Positions 17,002 through 24,337 of a stretch of DNA of 64,000 bases are shown here, piece by piece (position 1 is the stretch's first letter; each line of letters starts with the position of its first letter). A program made the translations under genes and the position numbers. A model generated the notes under the pieces. That model was not told the origin of the DNA. It ran no database searches and worked only from the letters and a program-made list of their open reading frames with translations. This stretch comes from Paenibacillus sp. XY044 (lineage in GTDB: Bacteria > Bacillota > Bacilli > Paenibacillales > Paenibacillaceae). Location: assembly GCF_002257645.1 (NCBI RefSeq), contig NZ_NQMO01000004.1:518878-582877 (forward strand). The letters run 5' to 3'.

Positions 17002-18564
17002 TTGCGGCAGCTCATTGAACAAGCCCGGCAGGGAGACAGGGACGCGTTGAACCGCCTCTTCCGCCAGTATTATGCGATGGCGCACACGGCCGCATACGGG
17101 AAGCTGCAGGATCACGAATTGGCGGAAGAAGCGGTGCAAGAGGCGTTTGTGGAAGCGTTCGTCCATCTGGGCAAGCTGCAGCATCCGGATGCTTTTCCGG
17201 GCTGGCTGCGGACGATTGTGCACCGCCAGTGCTACCGATTGATTCGCAGAAAGCCGCAGGCTTCCTTGCTGGAGGAGGGGGAACTGACCGCGCCCGACCA
17301 GCCGGATATCGGAGAGGTCGTGGCGCGGCAGGAGCTGTACCGGATGCTTCACGACTCGGTCAAGGCCTTATCGCCCGGCATGAGAGAGGCGGTTCAGCTG
17401 TTTTATTTTCACGGCTATAGTCTGCAGGAAATTTCGGAGTATGCGGGGACGCCGGTGACGACGCTGAAAAAGCGGCTGTTCGACGCACGCCGCAAGCTGA
17501 GGGGCACTCTGCCGGTCGCCGATTTCGCGCACGTATTCCAGCATTTACACGAAGGAGGAAAACGCATGCTGCATATTGTAAACGGCGATACGGTCGCCGA
17601 GACGCTCAAGCAGGGAGTCGTTCAGGGGGATATCCTCGTTTGGCGCGAGGTATATCCGGAAGGCCCGGTGTTTCTGGAGCCGGCGGAGCCGGTGAGCCGC
17701 GTGGTCCGCGCTAGATACCTCGAAAAAGACATGGGCATTCCGGCTGAGGAGTTTATCCGGAACTGCGAGGATCAAGAGCAAAAGCTGGCCGGATTCCGGC
17801 AGTATGACGAAATCGTGCTGTGGTTTGAGCATGACCTGTTCGACCAGACGATGCTGTCTTATTTGCTGCACTGGTTTGGACAGCAGTCCCTCGGCGGGAC
17901 GAAACTGAATCTGCTCTGTATCGGGGATTACCCGGGAGTCGGCCTGTTCCGAGGACTTGGCCAGCTATCGGCCAGTCAGCTGAAGACGTTATCCGGAACC
18001 TGGCACCATGTCGGAGAGGATGAGCTGAAGCTCGGGAGCAGGGTTTGGGAGGCGTACACCTCGCCTGATCCGATGAAGCTCCGGCAGCTTCTGGAGGGGG
18101 ACACCTCGGCGCTCCCGTTCGTGCGGGAGGCATTTGAGCTGCATCTGTCCCGTTTTCCTTCCGTATATAACGGACTGGGGATCGTGGAGCAGATGACTTT
18201 GGAAAAGGTAAGCGAAGGGATTCACTCGCCGCTGGAACTGTTCAGGCAAATCGGCGACCGGCTGCACGGATTGGGCATGGGCGACCTGCAGTACTGGGAT
18301 ATTCTGCGCAGCCTGTGTCAGGGCCCAAGTCCGCTGCTGACGCTGGAGGGGGCGGAATCCTTTCCCAGCTATGCGGGATCTTCTCCGGCTTTTAGGGACA
18401 GCAAGGTCAAGATCACGGAATGGGGGACCCGGGTTTTACACGGTGAGGATTACCTGGAACGGTGCGGCATCGACGTGTGGTACGGAGGCGTTCATTTGAG
18501 CGGTGACAATCCTGCGTGGCGTTGGGATCAGGATCGGAGAAGGCTGGTGAAATGCGGAGAATAG
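17002..18564 (+). CDS. ECF-type sigma factor fused in frame to DUF1835/DUF3658 protein
   Basis: A 520-residue reading frame with TTG start (AGGGAGGAAAGAGG upstream). Residues 1-75 form sigma region 2 (ALNRLFRQYYAMAHTAAYG, FPGWLRTIVHRQCYRLIRRK) and residues 110-165 region 4 (ALSPGMREAVQLFYFHGYS, then the TPVTTLKKRLFDARRKL helix-turn-helix). From Met189 onward the sequence is a complete DUF1835 protein (MLHIVNGDTVAETLKQG, then DEIVLWFEHDLFDQ) with a DUF3658-like end. No stop separates the parts, yet a perfect AAGGAGG lies 7 nt before codon 189, so a free DUF1835 protein of about 332 residues may also be made. DUF1835 function is unknown; it often neighbours sigma genes. Confidence 0.85.
   Translation: MRQLIEQARQGDRDALNRLFRQYYAMAHTAAYGKLQDHELAEEAVQEAFVEAFVHLGKLQHPDAFPGWLRTIVHRQCYRLIRRKPQASLLEEGELTAPDQPDIGEVVARQELYRMLHDSVKALSPGMREAVQLFYFHGYSLQEISEYAGTPVTTLKKRLFDARRKLRGTLPVADFAHVFQHLHEGGKRMLHIVNGDTVAETLKQGVVQGDILVWREVYPEGPVFLEPAEPVSRVVRARYLEKDMGIPAEEFIRNCEDQEQKLAGFRQYDEIVLWFEHDLFDQTMLSYLLHWFGQQSLGGTKLNLLCIGDYPGVGLFRGLGQLSASQLKTLSGTWHHVGEDELKLGSRVWEAYTSPDPMKLRQLLEGDTSALPFVREAFELHLSRFPSVYNGLGIVEQMTLEKVSEGIHSPLELFRQIGDRLHGLGMGDLQYWDILRSLCQGPSPLLTLEGAESFPSYAGSSPAFRDSKVKITEWGTRVLHGEDYLERCGIDVWYGGVHLSGDNPAWRWDQDRRRLVKCGE
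17552..17568 (+). promoter_or_regulatory. Internal ribosome binding site and start of DUF1835 part
   Basis: AAGGAGG (17552-17558), 7 nt spacer, ATG 17566-17568, in frame inside the sigma-DUF1835 gene. It coincides exactly with the conserved DUF1835 N terminus, so it looks like a former or still-used independent gene start. Confidence 0.65.
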
Positions 18565-18647
18565 GAACGGCTATCGGAGGCGAAATTCGGTCAAAATCAT
18601 CGCTGCCATACAGTAAGATAGAAGGGTGAAGGGAGGTGAGAGAGGCC

Positions 18648-19454
18648 ATGCTCTTGTCTAGGAGAATTCTGGATTCATTCGGGCTTCAAGGGGAGGCGGT
18701 TCCTCTCGAAGGCGGGCAAAATACATCGGTGAAGGTACAGGACGCGGTTCTCAAACCGTCGGAAAATGTACGGCATGACGAGTGGGTGCTTGGCATCATG
18801 CACGAGCTTCAGCCGCACGGATACCGGATATCCAGGCCGATTCCTGGACGAAACGGGTCTTTTGTCAGCGATGGATGGACGTGCAGCCGGTTCGAGCCGG
18901 GCAGGGAAGTTCAGGGTGACTTGGAACAAAAGCTAAGGGTGGCCCGGTTGTTCCACCGGGATTTGGCCGGCATTCCATATGACGGGTTTTCGGAGCCGGA
19001 CCATCCTTGGTCCAGGGGCCACCGGATCGCATGGCAGACCAAAGCACTTCCGTCGGGGTTCCCTGTCCCCGTGAGGGATTTCCTGGCTGGCCTGCTCGGA
19101 AAGGCCAAGAGAAGCGGGGAATATACCGTTCAGCTGATCCACGGCGATCTGGCCGGGAACATCCTGTTCGATGAGGAGCTCGGCCCACTGATCATCGATT
19201 TTTCCCCGACGGTTGCCCCTGAGTCGTATGCTGAAGCGATTCTCGTGTGCGACGGCATTGCCTGGCAGGGGTGTCCGCTCTCAGGTCTAGGCCTGCTGCC
19301 GGATGACGACCACTACCGGGAAATGCTGTTGAGGGCGGTCATCTTCCGCCTGTCGGTATCCGCGATGTTTTGCGGGGATGACACGGAGCGCTTTTTCGCC
19401 GAAGCGGAGGCGTTCGGGCCCATCATTGAGCACCTTGCATCATTCTCTTGCTGA
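18648..19454 (+). CDS. Aminoglycoside-phosphotransferase-fold kinase-like protein
   Basis: About 268 residues of the protein-kinase-like APH superfamily, close to the TIGR02569 group. Catalytic loop HGDLAGN (residues about 164-170; canonical HxDxxxxN spacing) and metal-binding IIDFSP follow in order. The nucleotide-binding lobe is short and the N-terminal glycine loop is GGQNTS. Substrate unknown; a real antibiotic-resistance role is not implied. ATG 18648 is chosen because GGGAGG lies 12 nt upstream; the GTG at 18636 directly abuts that site. It follows the sigma-DUF1835 gene by 83 bp and ends in a strong hairpin. Confidence 0.8.
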   Translation: MLLSRRILDSFGLQGEAVPLEGGQNTSVKVQDAVLKPSENVRHDEWVLGIMHELQPHGYRISRPIPGRNGSFVSDGWTCSRFEPGREVQGDLEQKLRVARLFHRDLAGIPYDGFSEPDHPWSRGHRIAWQTKALPSGFPVPVRDFLAGLLGKAKRSGEYTVQLIHGDLAGNILFDEELGPLIIDFSPTVAPESYAEAILVCDGIAWQGCPLSGLGLLPDDDHYREMLLRAVIFRLSVSAMFCGDDTERFFAEAEAFGPIIEHLASFSC

Positions 19455-19516
19455 TGTGGAATCTTCTGCAGGATGAGCAGACGCCGTACAACCAGCCCAT
19501 AGATTTAGTTTCATGA

Positions 19517-19547
19517 CAAAGAAGCAGGCAAGGTGCCTGCTTCTTTG
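19517..19547. terminator. Bidirectional hairpin terminator
   Basis: Perfect 14-bp stem (19517-19530 with 19534-19547) with a 3-nt loop, ending in CTTCTTTG-CTT. It separates the kinase-like gene from the convergent minus-strand gene. Confidence 0.75.
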
Positions 19548-19592
19548 CTTGGATACATCCCAAAATCCGACTGTTCACTTTTTTGCGGGAAC

Positions 19593-20204
19593 TTACTCGA
19601 AATGAACCTCCTGATCCAGAAATATCTCCCTACGCCTGAATTCCATAGGCTCCTCAAACGGGATCAGCGCAAAATGAACGGTGTCCAGCTGCTCCGGTAG
19701 GGGCGGTTCGACGAGGAAGGACATGGAGCTGGCTCCTCCACCTCCTCGGGAGCCGTTGCGATGTACGCTGTATTCTACATCAGGACACGTGACTTCGAGC
19801 TGTAGGCGGGGGTGGAAATCTGGCGAGTCGTTATCGATCTTCTGCGGCCTAATCTCGATATGTACGATACTGCCGTGCTCATGCTGCATCGCATGGGTAA
19901 TCATGTATTGGTACCCTTCCTGCACGGTTGTTTTCATAATCTGCAGGATGCCCTGCAGCTCACCGGGACCGTCGGTGCGTGTACGATGAAACCCTCCGTT
20001 AATCGAATGGAACAGCCAATTCAAATAGGGCGGCTTCAAGCCGGATTTTTCCTCGAATTCCTTCAGCACTACCATAGGCGGAAAACATCGTCGCCCTTTC
20101 GCCAGGGCCTTCCGGTGATTGAGCAGCTCAATCAGCTGCGTATCGACCGCACGGATTTCCTCATCGTAATCATTGGGCACCGCCCGCAGTTCCGACCATC
20201 CCAT
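19593..20204 (-). CDS. Hypothetical protein with chorismate-mutase-like N terminus
   Basis: A 203-residue soluble protein. Residues 13-40 (EEIRAVDTQLIELLNHRKAL) resemble helix 1 of AroQ-type chorismate mutases, including the Arg, Asp, Leu-Leu and Arg pattern. The rest is unlike any mutase: residues 90-200 form a beta-rich domain with a Gly cluster. I cannot assign a function; the N terminus may be only a structural likeness. AAAGGAGG lies 8 nt before ATG 20204, so the gene is very probably real. It is monocistronic and convergent with the kinase-like gene. Confidence 0.7.
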   Translation of the reverse strand: MGWSELRAVPNDYDEEIRAVDTQLIELLNHRKALAKGRRCFPPMVVLKEFEEKSGLKPPYLNWLFHSINGGFHRTRTDGPGELQGILQIMKTTVQEGYQYMITHAMQHEHGSIVHIEIRPQKIDNDSPDFHPRLQLEVTCPDVEYSVHRNGSRGGGGASSMSFLVEPPLPEQLDTVHFALIPFEEPMEFRRREIFLDQEVHFE

Positions 20205-20412
20205 GTTCCAGTTCCTCCTTTATCGTCATCGTCAATATACCATTAAAACATAGGTTTTCCTGATTATACCATGTCCTGCATCTAAGTTACGTAAAAAGAA
20301 TGGACAAGCAATAAGGCTTGGGACTGTAGCTCCTCTCCGCGATTGATGTATAGTGGACATATCATGATCAAGCGATTGGTTTGATCCGAAGCTGACGGAC
20401 AAGGAGGATGGA

Positions 20413-21201
20413 GTGATCTTGCTCGAAATTAGAGGTTTTATCGGAACTCACGATAAGGACTGGGAGGACGAGCGGCAGTGGAGCCATCCCGATTTGGAAA
20501 TCACCGTGGTGTTGGAAGGAAGCGGGCGCTTTGTCCATGAACAGGAAGAAAGGCGGGTCGAAGCAGGGCATGTCGCGCTGATTCCGTCTTTATCCTTGCA
20601 TTCCTTTCACGCAATTACCCCGATCCGGTTCGGGGTTGTGCTTGTTGACGGACTACCGGTGCATGTTCGTGAGCTGTTTGAACGGCAGATTGTCCTTGGC
20701 AAACCGCGCATCATTGCATTATCCCGCCTCGATCAGGACCGCTACGAGCGGCTGTTCCGGGAATGGCTGAGAAGCCGCTCGTCCATGCTGAAAGAGCCTG
20801 TCCGAAATGATTTGGCCTGGATCGAAATTCTGCTGCTGTTTTTGGACGAGCATTCCCACCCGGACCAGCAGTCGCTCACGGTATCGCATACGGGCGATTA
20901 TATTCGCCAGCATCTTCAGGAGCCTATCGTCATCGGCAGCCTCGCGGAGATGGCAGGCCTGTCGGAAGAAGGCTTCCGCAAACGGTTTTTCAAAGCTTAC
21001 GGGATGACGCCCAAGCAGTATCAGCAGATGTGCCGCCTGGAAGAAGCCAAGTGGCTTCTCAGCTCGACGGACAAGGATATGCAGTCCATAGCCGAGCAGA
21101 TCGGCTTTGCCCAGCTGCACTCGTTTTCGCTTTGGTTCAAAAAGACCGAAGGTTGTCCTCCGTCGGAATGGCGAACGAGGCAGCGTCGCGACCATCATTA
21201 A
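20413..21201 (+). CDS. AraC family transcriptional regulator
   Basis: A 262-residue regulator: N-terminal cupin-like sensor domain (about residues 1-140, with the HPDLEITVVLEGSGRFVHE strand pattern) and C-terminal double helix-turn-helix (about 165-255; second HTH with IAEQIGFAQLHSFSLWFKK). GTG start at 20413 with AAGGAGG upstream. Such regulators usually sense sugars. The PhyH-type dioxygenase gene 135 bp downstream on the same strand is the nearest possible target. Confidence 0.9.
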   Translation: MILLEIRGFIGTHDKDWEDERQWSHPDLEITVVLEGSGRFVHEQEERRVEAGHVALIPSLSLHSFHAITPIRFGVVLVDGLPVHVRELFERQIVLGKPRIIALSRLDQDRYERLFREWLRSRSSMLKEPVRNDLAWIEILLLFLDEHSHPDQQSLTVSHTGDYIRQHLQEPIVIGSLAEMAGLSEEGFRKRFFKAYGMTPKQYQQMCRLEEAKWLLSSTDKDMQSIAEQIGFAQLHSFSLWFKKTEGCPPSEWRTRQRRDHH

Positions 21202-21336
21202 GGCAATCGGTCCGGTTTTGCGTAAAATGTGGCGGGTTTCGATTAACGACTTTCTCCTGAAGCAAGGGCTATGATGAGGGGGAATCTTCCGCTTCCGGCA
21301 GGAATGCGGGGTGATACCTTGAAAGGAGAGAGCGGC

Positions 21337-22233
21337 ATGAACGTAACGATCGGAACGAGGGAACTAGCGATGGGAAGCCGGTATTTGACCGAGCTGAAAA
21401 GCAGCAACGATATTTTGGAGGATACGGAAGCGCTGAGATTACGTCTGGCGGAGGAGGGATACCTGCTGATCCGCGGATTTCACGATCGGGCGCGGGTGTT
21501 GTCCGCAAGAGAGGAATTTTTGCACAAACTCCAAGCCATGGGCAGATTGGAGCCGGGGGCCCCGCTGGACGAAGGGCGCATTTCCCAAGACAACCGCGGC
21601 ATGATGTGGGGCGGTGGCACGGAGGAACTGCAGGGGGATTTCCCCCGATTTTTGGATGTAGTGAACCATCCTTCGGTCTTGGATTTTTTTGACCGTCTGC
21701 TTGGCGGCAAATCGATGACTTACGACTATAAATGGCCGCGGGCCGTAGCCCATGGTGGAAATACCGGCGCGCATTACGATGTCGTGTATATGGGAAGGGG
21801 CACCAAAAACGTATATACGATGTGGACCCCTTTCGGAGACACTCCGCTTGAGCTGGGAACGTTGGCCATGTGCCTGGGCTCTCAGCATTTCAGCAAGATT
21901 AGGCAAACGTACGGCGAGATGGATGTAGACCGGGATAATGTCGCGACAGGCTGGTTTTCCGAAGATCCGGTGGAGATCGTCGATACGTTTGGAGGACAAT
22001 GGGCCACGACGTCTTTCGAAGCGGGCGATGCCATTGTTTTCGGTATGTACATGATGCATACTTCGCTTAACAACACGACGGACCGCTACCGGATCAGCTC
22101 GGATACCCGCTATCAGCTCGCATTGGAGCCGGTCGATGAAAGATGGGTGGGCCGCAAGCCAAAGGGGCATTACGCATGGGGCAAGACGACACCGAAACCG
22201 GTTGCCGATGCCCGCAAGGAATGGGGCGTGTAG
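21337..22233 (+). CDS. Phytanoyl-CoA dioxygenase (PhyH) family oxygenase
   Basis: About 298 residues of the Fe(II)/2-oxoglutarate-dependent PhyH family. The iron site is visible as His-x-Asp in GAHYDVVYMG and the distal His in MYMMHTSLNNT, with an Arg (DRYRISSD) 10-13 residues later suited to bind 2-oxoglutarate. Bacterial members act on diverse small molecules, often secondary metabolites; the substrate here is unknown. ATG 21337 is chosen because AAAGGAGAG lies just upstream; the upstream in-frame ATG at 21271 has no ribosome binding site. It follows the AraC regulator gene. Confidence 0.88.
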   Translation: MNVTIGTRELAMGSRYLTELKSSNDILEDTEALRLRLAEEGYLLIRGFHDRARVLSAREEFLHKLQAMGRLEPGAPLDEGRISQDNRGMMWGGGTEELQGDFPRFLDVVNHPSVLDFFDRLLGGKSMTYDYKWPRAVAHGGNTGAHYDVVYMGRGTKNVYTMWTPFGDTPLELGTLAMCLGSQHFSKIRQTYGEMDVDRDNVATGWFSEDPVEIVDTFGGQWATTSFEAGDAIVFGMYMMHTSLNNTTDRYRISSDTRYQLALEPVDERWVGRKPKGHYAWGKTTPKPVADARKEWGV

Positions 22234-22373
22234 GGAAGGCGAATGCCTAATCCAACAATCGTACCCCCTCACACCTGACAAAAAGACACGATTGCCCGGA
22301 AAATAAAGCCGTCCCCAACAAATGTGCAGGTACATGGAAACACCTGGCCGTTTCCCTTCCACGCGTCCCGGTT

Positions 22374-22392
22374 TACAATGAAAGCGTTATAT
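22374..22392 (+). promoter_or_regulatory. -10 box with cre-like site of the GH63-like gene
   Basis: TACAAT (22374-22379) is a -10 candidate, directly joined to TGAAAGCGTTATAT (22379-22392), which matches the CcpA cre consensus TGWNANCGNTNWCA at 12 of 14 positions. The site would span the transcription start. The same -10/GAAAGCG arrangement recurs at 27319-27336. Confidence 0.45.
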
Positions 22393-22414
22393 TCCTGGAC
22401 AAAGGAGAACAGCC

Positions 22415-24124
22415 ATGAATTTTGACCTGAACGTAGTGCCCTTCAGCCGCAGAGAAACGTTTCTGGCGGTATCGCTGCTGCCTGAGGGTAAAAATAGACC
22501 GGCCGGGCTGTACCTGCGCACCATCCGGGGCGGGGACGACAAGTTCGGGGAGGCGTTCCACATCGAACTGCTGGATGACGCCGGAGAGCTTCTGCCGTTC
22601 AAGGCCGAAGCCAATCCCGCGAGCGTGAAGCTCGCCTCCACCGAAGCCGCGACTTATGCGGAGCTGTGCATTTCAGACAGCCGCACCGTGCGCTTCCGAA
22701 ACAAAGGCTGCGGCATCCGGCTGACCTTTCAGCCGGCGGCTTACGATTATGCCTATGAGGCGGTGCCCGGCAGCTGGGAAGTGAACAGCTTTACGCACGA
22801 ATGCCGGTTTATGCTGACCCGCCTTGCCGGCAGCATGAAGATGGAAGTGATTTGGGACAAGATCAAGAGCTCGCGCATCGTGGCTGAGTTTATGGCAGGC
22901 GGAGACGCGGGCGAGGCTGAATTCGCCGTCGAAGAATTCCGGACCGTGTGGGAGCCGCGGCCGGCTTGGGAGCCCTTTGAGGCGGCGGTGAAGGAAGCCG
23001 AGGCCGAATTTGCGGCCTGGCTGGATCACAGCCTTGCGGTCCCAGAGCGATGGCAGGAAGGGCGGGAGCTGGCGGCTTACATTACGTGGTCGTGCCTCGT
23101 CCCGGCCGAAGGCTGCCTGACGCGTCCGGCGATGTACATGTCGAAGAACTGGATGACGAATATATGGAGCTGGGATCACTGCTTTAACGCCATGGCGCTG
23201 GTGCGCCACGATCCGAAGCTGGCGTGGGACCAGTTCATGATCTTTTTCGACCGGCAGGATGAGAGCGGGCTTCTACCCGATTTTATCAACGATAAGTATG
23301 AGCTGTGGAACTGCAACAAGCCGCCGATTCACGGGTGGACGCTCGGCTGGATGATGCGCCGGACCGATTGGATCGGCGAAGCGCAGCTTCGGGAAGTATA
23401 CGGGCCGCTGTCCAAATGGACGGAGTGGTGGTTCCGGTACCGGGACGGCGATGGCGACGGCATTCCCCAGTATAATCACGGCAACGATTCCGGCTGGGAC
23501 AACAGCACGGCGTTCAATAACGGCATTCCGGTGGAAAGCCCGGACCTGTCCGCCTTCCTGGTTGTGCAGGCGGAGCTTCTGGCCGAGATTGCCGGGATGC
23601 TGGGCAAGGCGGAGGAATCGGCGCGGTGGCGCCGGCTTGCCGGGGATACGCTGGACGCCATGCTCCGGCATTTCTGGAAGGACGGCCGGTTCACGGCATG
23701 CCGGTCAGGGACGCATGAGCGCTCGCAAGGCGACAGCCTGCTGCTGTTCGTGCCGATCCTGCTCGGTAACCGGCTGCCGGAAGAGATCCGGACCGCACTG
23801 CTGCAGGGGCTGCGGGAGGAGGGTCGTTTCCTCACCGGCAACGGCTGGGCGACCGAAAGCATCAGCAGTCCCTATTACCAGCCCGACGGCTACTGGCGCG
23901 GGCCGATCTGGGCGCCATCCACCATGCTGCTCGTGGAAGGCGTCGCCGCGGCGGGGGATACGGAGCTCGCCCGAGAGGTGGCGCAGCGGTTCTGCCGCAT
24001 GCTGAACAAGAGCGGCATGGCTGAAAACTTCGACGCGCTGACGGGAGAAGGGTTGCGGGACCGGGCTTTTACCTGGACGTCGAGCGTATTTTTGATCCTC
24101 GGACACGAATACGGGGAAATATAG
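22415..24124 (+). CDS. GH63/trehalase-superfamily glycosidase
   Basis: A 569-residue cytosolic protein. An N-terminal beta-sandwich-like region (about 1-200) precedes an (alpha/alpha)6 barrel. Conserved barrel segments are NIWSWDHCFNAMAL, HGNDSGWDNSTAF (likely catalytic Asp), YYQPDGYWRGPIWAPS and MAENFDALTGEG (likely catalytic Glu). These place it in the GH63/GH37-like clan with bacterial mannosylglycerate or alpha-glucoside hydrolases; the exact linkage is not deducible. No signal peptide, so it acts on imported glycosides. AAAGGAG lies 9 nt before the ATG. A cre-like site is just upstream. The neighbouring two-component and transporter genes make it part of the carbohydrate region. Confidence 0.85.
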   Translation: MNFDLNVVPFSRRETFLAVSLLPEGKNRPAGLYLRTIRGGDDKFGEAFHIELLDDAGELLPFKAEANPASVKLASTEAATYAELCISDSRTVRFRNKGCGIRLTFQPAAYDYAYEAVPGSWEVNSFTHECRFMLTRLAGSMKMEVIWDKIKSSRIVAEFMAGGDAGEAEFAVEEFRTVWEPRPAWEPFEAAVKEAEAEFAAWLDHSLAVPERWQEGRELAAYITWSCLVPAEGCLTRPAMYMSKNWMTNIWSWDHCFNAMALVRHDPKLAWDQFMIFFDRQDESGLLPDFINDKYELWNCNKPPIHGWTLGWMMRRTDWIGEAQLREVYGPLSKWTEWWFRYRDGDGDGIPQYNHGNDSGWDNSTAFNNGIPVESPDLSAFLVVQAELLAEIAGMLGKAEESARWRRLAGDTLDAMLRHFWKDGRFTACRSGTHERSQGDSLLLFVPILLGNRLPEEIRTALLQGLREEGRFLTGNGWATESISSPYYQPDGYWRGPIWAPSTMLLVEGVAAAGDTELAREVAQRFCRMLNKSGMAENFDALTGEGLRDRAFTWTSSVFLILGHEYGEI

Positions 24125-24131
24125 CGGGATC

Positions 24132-24182
24132 ATGCACTTCTTCGGAAGGGACTTTTTGGAAAAGTCCTCCGGGGAGGTGCAT
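24132..24182 (+). terminator. Long imperfect hairpin downstream of the glycosidase gene
   Basis: About 23 bp of imperfect stem (ATGCAC near 24132 with GTGCAT at 24177-24182; apical GGACTTTT/AAAAGTCC), followed by TTTCCCGTTT. Probably a terminator or mRNA 3'-end stabiliser; the T tract is interrupted. Confidence 0.55.
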
Positions 24183-24223
24183 TTCCCGTTTCCGAAAGAA
24201 GCATGGCTTCCGCAAACAAGGCG

Positions 24224-24253
24224 CTTGACCACGGATTTTTGTAAGCGGTAACA
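24224..24253 (+). promoter_or_regulatory. SigmaA promoter with perfect cre site
   Basis: TTGACC (24224-24229) is a -35 box and TAACAA about 18 bp downstream a weak -10. TGTAAGCGGTAACA (24240-24253) matches the CcpA cre consensus TGWNANCGNTNWCA at all 14 positions and overlaps the -10. Repression of the following two-component system by glucose via CcpA is expected. Confidence 0.65.
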
Positions 24254-24337
24254 ATTGCGCGGCGAAAGGGCTCCGTCCCCTGTCCGTCCATGCTAGAATG
24301 CAGATAGACGACTACCGTGAAGAGGAGGGGATCCGCC

